Below the pieces are notes generated by a model, which was given only the letters and a program-made list of their open reading frames with translations, did not search any database and had not been told where the DNA came from. A DNA stretch of 12,500 bases, from positions 47,501 through 60,000 of the forward strand of contig VIGQ01001027.1 of NCBI GenBank assembly GCA_009663005.1, written 5' to 3'. This document shows, in pieces, positions 7,996 through 12,500 of the stretch. A program made the translations under genes and the position numbers. This stretch comes from Actinidia chinensis (Eukaryota; Streptophyta; Magnoliopsida; Ericales; Actinidiaceae). Positions within the stretch are counted from its first letter, which is position 1; the number at the start of each line of letters is the position of its first letter.

Positions 7996-8348
7996 GTCAT
8001 CATCTCTTCTTCTTTCACTTGAGTGCCAGTAATAACGTGTTGAAAGGGTTTTACTTGCAGTTCATTGCTAAGACCTCATGTATAGATGAGGAGATTGAGA
8101 ATGGGGCCTAGTGGGGTTTTTTTCATTGTAGGCAAGATTGTATGTGAATATAGAAATTAATTGGATGTTTCCTCTCTCTCTCTCTCTCACTATCTCTCTC
8201 ACTATATTCCACAAATTTATTAGGAGCAGACCTAGATGAGAAATAGGAATCTGTGAGATAAAGAGTCCAGTCGCCATCAAACAAATTGAGAGTGTTCAAT
8301 TAAACCCTACCAGATATATATAGTAGTTTGGAGGAGTAGTTTTATTTA
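7996..8348. other. 5' flank of ATPase copy 2
   Basis: This is the former promoter and leader region of the minus-strand ATPase pseudogene. It holds a CT microsatellite (8172-8188, interrupted continuation to about 8200). No open frame of interest is present. TATA-like sequence AGATATATATAG occurs near 8311-8322, too far upstream to be assigned as a promoter. Confidence 0.4.
8172..8200 (+). repeat. CT microsatellite
   Basis: There are about eight uninterrupted CT units, followed by ACTATCTCTCTCAC. Simple repeats of this kind are common in plant 5' flanks. Confidence 0.85.
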
Positions 8349-8666
8349 CTTACGTTCAGTTGGACTCTGTAAATTAATTAAAATTAGTTTTTTTTATAAT
8401 AGTCATTTTTTAGTTAATTAGTTTTTGATTTGAAGTTTTTTTTTTAGATATATTATTTTCAATTTGATCAAAATCTTATATCTACCTGTCATTCTTAATG
8501 AGAATATTAAGAAGCTAAAAATATTACATACTTTTGATCCAAAAATATCAATTAAAAAAAATAGTCGAGCTTTTCTTTAAATAAATTCAAAACTTGTTTA
8601 TTTAGTTGCAATAAAAATATTAAAAAAATCAAATAAAAAAAATTAAATAACTAACCCAAACTGAAG
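8349..8666. mobile_element. possible TIR element, about 318 bp
   Basis: The left end contains TTCAGTTGGACTCTGTAAATT. The right end, reverse complemented, reads CTTCAGTTTGGGTTAGTTA, so the ends are imperfect inverted repeats. TTATTTA flanks both sides (8342-8348 and 8667-8673), compatible with a 7- to 8-bp duplication, although it is AT-rich enough to be chance. The interior is very AT-rich and non-coding. Confidence 0.4.
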
Positions 8667-8904
8667 TTATTTAATATATTTTCTATTCGTAAGTCTACCC
8701 CATCCTTCATGCTTGTCTCACAATTCAAAGCATCATATATTAGAGTTACTTGTATTTTGTTTGCGCAAAAAAAAGAGAATCAGCTTGTCATTTGGTAATA
8801 CCAAGAAGGTGCTTGATTGGTGCCACTAGCCACCAGATTTGACCATGGTCGAAACTTCCTCCCCAATCCAACCCAATCCCTTCACATTTCAAATTCCCCC
8901 CTAA

Positions 8905-9349
8905 GGCTCGCATTGGCTGAAGGATATGGGAGGGGGATAACTTTAGAGGGAGAATAAATTTTAGAAGAAGAAATTTTTGACAGGGGGATAACTTTTACGT
9001 GTTTGGCTCCTTTTTCGCCTGCGTGGCTCCGCGTGGCGGCTCGGCCTACATATATTATAGCCACATCCACTCTAACAACTCTTTAGATTTCAAAATATAT
9101 ATTTTATTTCTATATTATATATATATATATAATTAATACATTTTGTTTCTCTTATATATTTTTTTCTTATCCCCCACTCCCTTATCCCCCCGGATAACTT
9201 TGTTAGGGTCTAGGCCACCCAAAATTATCCGCCTCTATTCACCTCCGGGGTCATAAATTATCCGCCTTCATATCCGCCAGCCAAACGCTAAGGGAGAAAT
9301 GAGTGGGGGTAACAAGTTATCCCCTCTCAATTCGGTAGCCAACGAATCC
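8905..9349. mobile_element. MITE (445 bp) with TAA duplication and repeated GGATAACTT motifs
   Basis: The left end GGCTCGCATTGGCTGAAGG and the reverse complement of the right end GGATTCGTTGGCTACCG are inverted repeats flanked by TAA (8902-8904 and 9350-9352), as for PIF/Harbinger MITEs. GGATAACTT-like motifs recur: plus strand at about 8935, 8986 and 9192; minus strand at about 9223-9233, 9256-9266 and 9314-9324. A second end-like sequence, CCAGCCAAACGC followed by TAA (9279-9291), pairs even better with the left end than the outer end does. The middle holds an AT repeat at 9115-9131. No protein is encoded. The outer edges are chosen because of the matching TAA pair; the inner edge suggests a terminal duplication or a nested related element. 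Confidence 0.78.
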
Positions 9350-9429
9350 TAAAGTTTACAATTATACTAGTCTGCCTTTGTTTAGTGTTTTTGTCTCTCA
9401 GTGATTTAGTAGAGATGATGCATTTACAT

Positions 9430-9950
9430 TAATACCTGTAGTTGAGCATCTCTCTCTTCATCTCCTACTCACCGTGTCCATACCCTATGTTTAACCAATA
9501 TCACCCCACTACAATCACAATCCGTCAATTATACACACCCTCCGCCTAGAACACCCTCACTCACCATCTGGTTTCAAACACACATCCCACACAGAACAGA
9601 GAGAGAATTTCTGTGGGCCTTCATCAATTAGGAATTTTTGATCAATAATTAGAATGTTTGTCAATTGTTAATTTTTGATTTTGATTTGAAGATGATTTGG
9701 AGGTTAATTGGCGGGTATGATTTGGGTTGTTGATTAGAAATTGATTTGGGGGGTTGATTTTTGGTTTGTTGATTTGGAGATGGTTTGAGGTCGTTGATTT
9801 TGGGTTTTTATTTTGTTTGAGTGTGTAGATAGGTAGAGATTTAGAGGGGGAGGGGGCACACAGAGGGTTAAAATGGGTATTAATTGAGTTTTGGCTGTGA
9901 ATCGTTGATCGTCATGGAGGGGAGGAGTATGTAGTAAAACTCTAACTTTT
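9430..9950 (+). other. gene-leader-like stretch: C/A-rich then TTGATTTGG-rich tract
   Basis: From about 9445 to 9600 the plus strand is rich in C, T and A (CATCTCTCTCTTCATCTCC, CACACATCCCACACAG), then from about 9640 to 9830 it becomes a G/T tract with loose repeats of TTGATTTGG. This pattern resembles a plant 5' UTR followed by a first intron. No start codon with a meaningful frame follows, and no exon is recognised. The right side runs into the end of a repeated segment ending TTTATAATTTACCC at about 10026. It may be a captured gene leader inside a transposon, or unrelated low-complexity DNA. Confidence 0.2.
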
Positions 9951-10640
9951 AGAGAGATGATTGTAATTTTTGAACATAAGAAAATTTGTATTAAGGCAAA
10001 TCTTAGGGGAAGTATTTATAATTTACCCAAACTTTTTTGTGCGAGGACACAATGTGGGTTGCGTCATTATTCATACGACAACGACAATATCGTCCCACAT
10101 TTATCGTAGTATAGTTAAAAAAAACCCGTCACATTAATTTTTTTCCCAATACTTTTGGGGGCCAAAACGCCTAACATTGGAGCTATACCCCACGAAACGG
10201 TGGATATTCAAATTCACGTAAGTTAAGATTCCGTTTGATAATATTTAAAAGTTATTGTTTTTTAATTTTTTTATTAAAAAAATTTAATTTTTTATTGGTT
10301 TATGACTTTTGAATAGCTTAAAAATACACAAAAAAGTAAAAAATGATAATTCTGATTGACTTTTTTGGCTATAAATTCAAAAGTTAGTCAAAAAATGATA
10401 TTAAACTGAGCTTTAGTACAAACTTATGCATTGACAAAAGTTAAAGTACGCTCCAAATATTCGTTCCAGTTTCACTTTTTAAATTTGAAAAACTCGTTTA
10501 ATCAACTTTTATACTAATATTTATATAATTAACTCTAAAGAGATTTAAATTAGGGATCTCTAAGGTCTTTCTCGCTCAATTACTTTTAAAAAAGTAGATG
10601 TTCTTCTAGCTTATATACTGTGTCAAACGATTTAAATGAG
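9951..10640 (+). repeat. duplicated segment, copy A
   Basis: This segment is collinear with 11324-12338. Shared landmarks in order are: AGAGAG(A/G)T..ATTGT; TTTGTATTAA.GCAAAT; AATTTACCCAAAC versus AACTTACCAAAC; an identical 16-mer GCGAGGACACAATGTG (10041-10056 and 11517-11532); ACGACAATAT; AGCTATA and GAAACGGT; CATTGACAAAA versus TATTGACAAAA; AAATTTGAAAAACTCG versus AAATTTAAAAACCTCG; TACTAATA; and AATTACTT near the end. Copy A carries a private MITE at 10226-10412 that copy B lacks. No coding content is seen. Confidence 0.7.
10226..10412 (+). mobile_element. Tourist-like MITE (187 bp) in duplicated segment A
   Basis: The ends AGATTCCGTTTGATAATATT and, reverse complemented, AGCTCAGTTTAATATCATTT are diverged inverted repeats related to the GGCTCCGTTTGGTAATA ends of the 3091 and 4399 elements. 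TTA flanks it at 10223-10225 and 10413-10415. The paralogous segment B reads through this point without it (about 11719-11723), giving an empty-site comparison that supports the boundaries. Confidence 0.75.
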
Positions 10641-11033
10641 ACCAATGAGCAGGAATCTTTCGTCCAGGGTGGTGCTTGTTATCATGTCCTTCATTAGCTT
10701 TGCTTTAGTTATTGTTACTTTTTTTTTCTTATATATATTTTATGTCCACAATATTTTCAAATTAATCCCGAAGAGAATATTACTCTACAATCATAAACGA
10801 GTTCAGTCGATTGGCCGAGCGACGATAGTTGCTTAACCTTTGGTTTGAATATTTATTGAGCCTAAAATGTATTTGAGTTTAATTTATTCATTAATTCAAA
10901 GTCGATTTCAAACTAACCAAAACCATTTGGTTTTATTATTATTGGCTTTGTCCTTAGGCACCCCAACAGTTTCAGTTTTATCATGCAATATAGTCTGACC
11001 TAGTCAAGGAAGGACGAATGAAGTTGAATTTTA
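10641..11033. other. spacer, no gene seen
   Basis: A 66-codon plus-strand frame (10636-10836) encodes a hydrophobic, phenylalanine-rich peptide read from T-rich DNA and has no recognisable domain. I regard it as chance. The remainder is AT-rich without visible ends or repeats. Confidence 0.4.
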
Positions 11034-11504
11034 GGGTAAATTACATTGATCACCCCTGATGTTCTACGTTAATACACAAGTACTTTAATGTTTAATAATT
11101 ATAATGACCTCCCTGAGTTTGGAACTTGTAACCGATTTTCTCATTTTACACTGACCACCCCTGCGATTATAGGTTCATACACAAAACACCCTGACAAAGT
11201 TTACTGTCTTTTTATTTTTTTATAAAGGATATTAATTTGACATCAGGAGTTGCTTTGGGAATTACTCGAAATCTCAGGGGTGTTCATGTATAAAATAGGA
11301 AAATTTGTTAAATTTTTAATCACAGAGAGGTCATTGTGAATTTTTTCAAATATCAAAGTAATTTTGTATATTATTCAGAATCTCAGAGACTCAGTGTATT
11401 TCAACTTATTTTATTATGCACTGTCTGGATCTCAACGATCCTTAAGGAGACGACACCTTTTGTATTAAATGCAAATTTTCAGAGAAAGGTTATTGTAACT
11501 TACC
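11034..11504 (+). mobile_element. foldback/MULE-like non-autonomous element
   Basis: The left end GGGTAAATTACATTGATCACC and the reverse complement of the right end TGGTAAGTTACAATAACC are inverted repeats. The left terminal module is repeated in tandem about 105 bp further in: TTACATTGATCACCCCTGAT at 11041 and TTACACTGACCACCCCTGCG at about 11146, each followed by a TAATACACA/TCATACACA phrase. Inverted versions (CAGGGGTG, GAGGTCATTGTGAA, TCTCAGAGA) occur in the right half. Plant elements with GGGTAAATTACA...CCCCTGA ends are common and non-coding. I could not find a clean target-site duplication, and class assignment is uncertain. Confidence 0.55.
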
Positions 11505-12338
11505 AAACATTTTTTTGCGAGGACACAATGTGACTCAATGTGGTTACGCTCATTCCTCATACCATAACGACAATATTGTCCATATGTATATAGTACCTCA
11601 CGTTACTTTAAATTTGAATGTTTTTATTGGGTTTGGTTGGGGGGGGCCTCAAAAAAAGCCTAACCATTTCCCGAGCTATCCTCTATGAAACGGTAGCTAT
11701 TCAATTCATGTGGACAGTAAAGAACGGACTTACATATTGACAAAATTTGAACTCCTACCTTAAATTAATGTTTTGAACTCGTATCGTGAAGCTATTTTAA
11801 AAAAAATCAGGTTAGGGTTACTGGTTCAATCGTCGATAAATTCGTTATTAACCTGTGATATTATAATTATATCATTAATTTATTTATGAATGTAATAAAA
11901 TATTTTTTATTTTTCTCTTACACTAGTTTTTTATAACGTAAAATCTCACATTTTGAAATTAAACATAAAATTTCTCTTAAAACAGTGAACCGGTCCAGTT
12001 CAATAATCGGTTTCATCGTCGGGTTTTCGGTTCATCAAATTGTAGACTTACCAATTTTGACCAAAACGTTTTGGATACGGCTGATATCGGACCGTTTCTT
12101 CTACCGACCATAAACCAACCGAATTAATCCGAATTTTAAAACATTACTCTAAATATAAAGTAAATTTGCTCAAATTTAAAAACCTCGTCTTATTCACACA
12201 ACTTTCTACTAATACTTAAATGGTTGGCATTAAAGAAAATTAATGAAGAATTTCTTTCTGGGTCTTTTCCACCTCACTGAATTACTTCAAACAGTAATGT
12301 CCTTCTCGTCTCGGCTTATAGGACGTGTCAACTATGAT
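11324..12338 (+). repeat. duplicated segment, copy B
   Basis: This is the partner of 9951-10640, in the same orientation and offset by about 1.4-1.5 kb. It begins within the right half of the foldback element (11034-11504) and ends next to the MITE at about 12340. It is longer than copy A for two reasons. Roughly 90-100 bp of extra sequence lies between TTTGTATATTA (about 11362) and TTGTATTAAATGC (about 11459). It also has a private insertion at 11766-12146. It lacks the MITE found in copy A. Confidence 0.7.
11766..12146 (+). mobile_element. hAT-like non-autonomous insertion in segment B
   Basis: The ends TAATGTTTTGAACTCG and, reverse complemented, TAATGTTTTAAAATTCGG form inverted repeats. 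The flanks CCTTAAAT (11758-11765) and CTCTAAAT (12147-12154) look like an 8-bp duplication with two changes, as produced by hAT elements. The paralogous segment A is continuous across this point (about 10460-10470). The right half contains GAACCGGTCCAGTTC and repeated CGGTT phrases, familiar in plant dispersed repeats with TGTTTTAAAA ends. No protein is encoded. Confidence 0.6.
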
Positions 12339-12339
12339 G

Positions 12340-12500
12340 ATGTTCCGTTTGTAATGTTTAACAAAAACCAAGTTTTTTTTTAAACTTATTATTAAAAAGA
12401 TCAAGAATTTTTGATTTTGTTTTGCGTTTGGTGGCTTTACTTTAGCAAACTAACTAAGCAAAAAAGCCAAAATCACATAAAGCAAAAAAGTCAACCCTCT
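12340..12500 (+). mobile_element. Tourist-like MITE, cut by window end
   Basis: Beginning near TTCCGTTTGTAATGTTTA, the sequence follows the same order as the MITEs at 3091-3307 and 4399-4612 (the latter reverse complemented): CCAAGTTTTTTTTTAAACTT, AAAAGATCAAGAATTTTTGA, GGCTTTACTTTAGC, AACTAAGCAAAAAAGCC, AAAAAGTCAACC. The first bases of the terminal repeat (GGCTCC in the others) are altered, so the exact start is uncertain by a few bases. The right end lies outside the window. Confidence 0.75.

Noticed and set aside
8882..9070. 62-codon minus-strand open frame
   Set aside because: Almost entirely inside the 445-bp MITE and without known protein features.
10636..10836. 66-codon hydrophobic open frame
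   Set aside because: T-rich DNA gives F/I/L by composition; no family is recognised.
11810..11820. GGTTAGGGTTA, telomere-like
   Set aside because: A single partial occurrence inside a hAT-like insertion, not an array.

Overview
The window looks like nuclear DNA from a eudicot plant: AT-rich, with no bacterial gene packing, plant-type transposon ends, and decayed members of a plant-specific AAA-ATPase family. I see no intact protein-coding gene, RNA gene or CRISPR array. Everything recognisable is either a pseudogene or a mobile element.

Left half (1-3755). Two pieces of one AAA-ATPase pseudogene (copy 1, minus strand) flank a truncated Ty3/gypsy retrotransposon. The N-terminal piece is at about 3483-3755 and the C-terminal tail at 298-480. 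Between them, in minus-strand order, lie an LTR of about 2.2 kb, a primer-binding site resembling the initiator-Met tRNA type, and a frameshifted gag. Gag stops abruptly and runs straight into the ATPase tail. The retrotransposon pol and 3' LTR are gone, together with the ATPase catalytic core. The LTR carries a roughly 60-bp tandem array built on CTACCGGTAG-like palindromes, and a Tourist-like MITE sits inside the LTR.

Middle (3756-8340). An AT-rich spacer contains two further MITE-like elements and an unidentified ORF fragment. It is followed by AAA-ATPase copy 2 (minus, 6445-7995). Copy 2 is full length and intronless, but its frame is broken many times and its Walker A loop is destroyed by a G9 run. 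The two ATPase copies share strand and lie about 4.2 kb apart (start to start), so they look like a decayed tandem pair.

Right half (8341-12500). This part is a patchwork of non-autonomous DNA transposons: a possible 318-bp TIR element, a 445-bp MITE with TAA target-site duplications and many GGATAACTT-like subterminal motifs, and a foldback element with repeated ends. There is also a segment present twice (9951-10640 and 11324-12338). Each copy of that segment carries its own private insertion: a TTA-flanked Tourist-like MITE in one, and a hAT-like element with an 8-bp imperfect duplication in the other. A further Tourist-like MITE of the 3091/4399 family is cut by the window end.

Nothing here amounts to a working new system. 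The points most worth checking are the gag/ATPase chimeric junction, the palindromic array in the LTR, the multi-motif MITE, and the duplicated segment with reciprocal insertions. Assignments rest on reading motifs by eye; no database search was possible.
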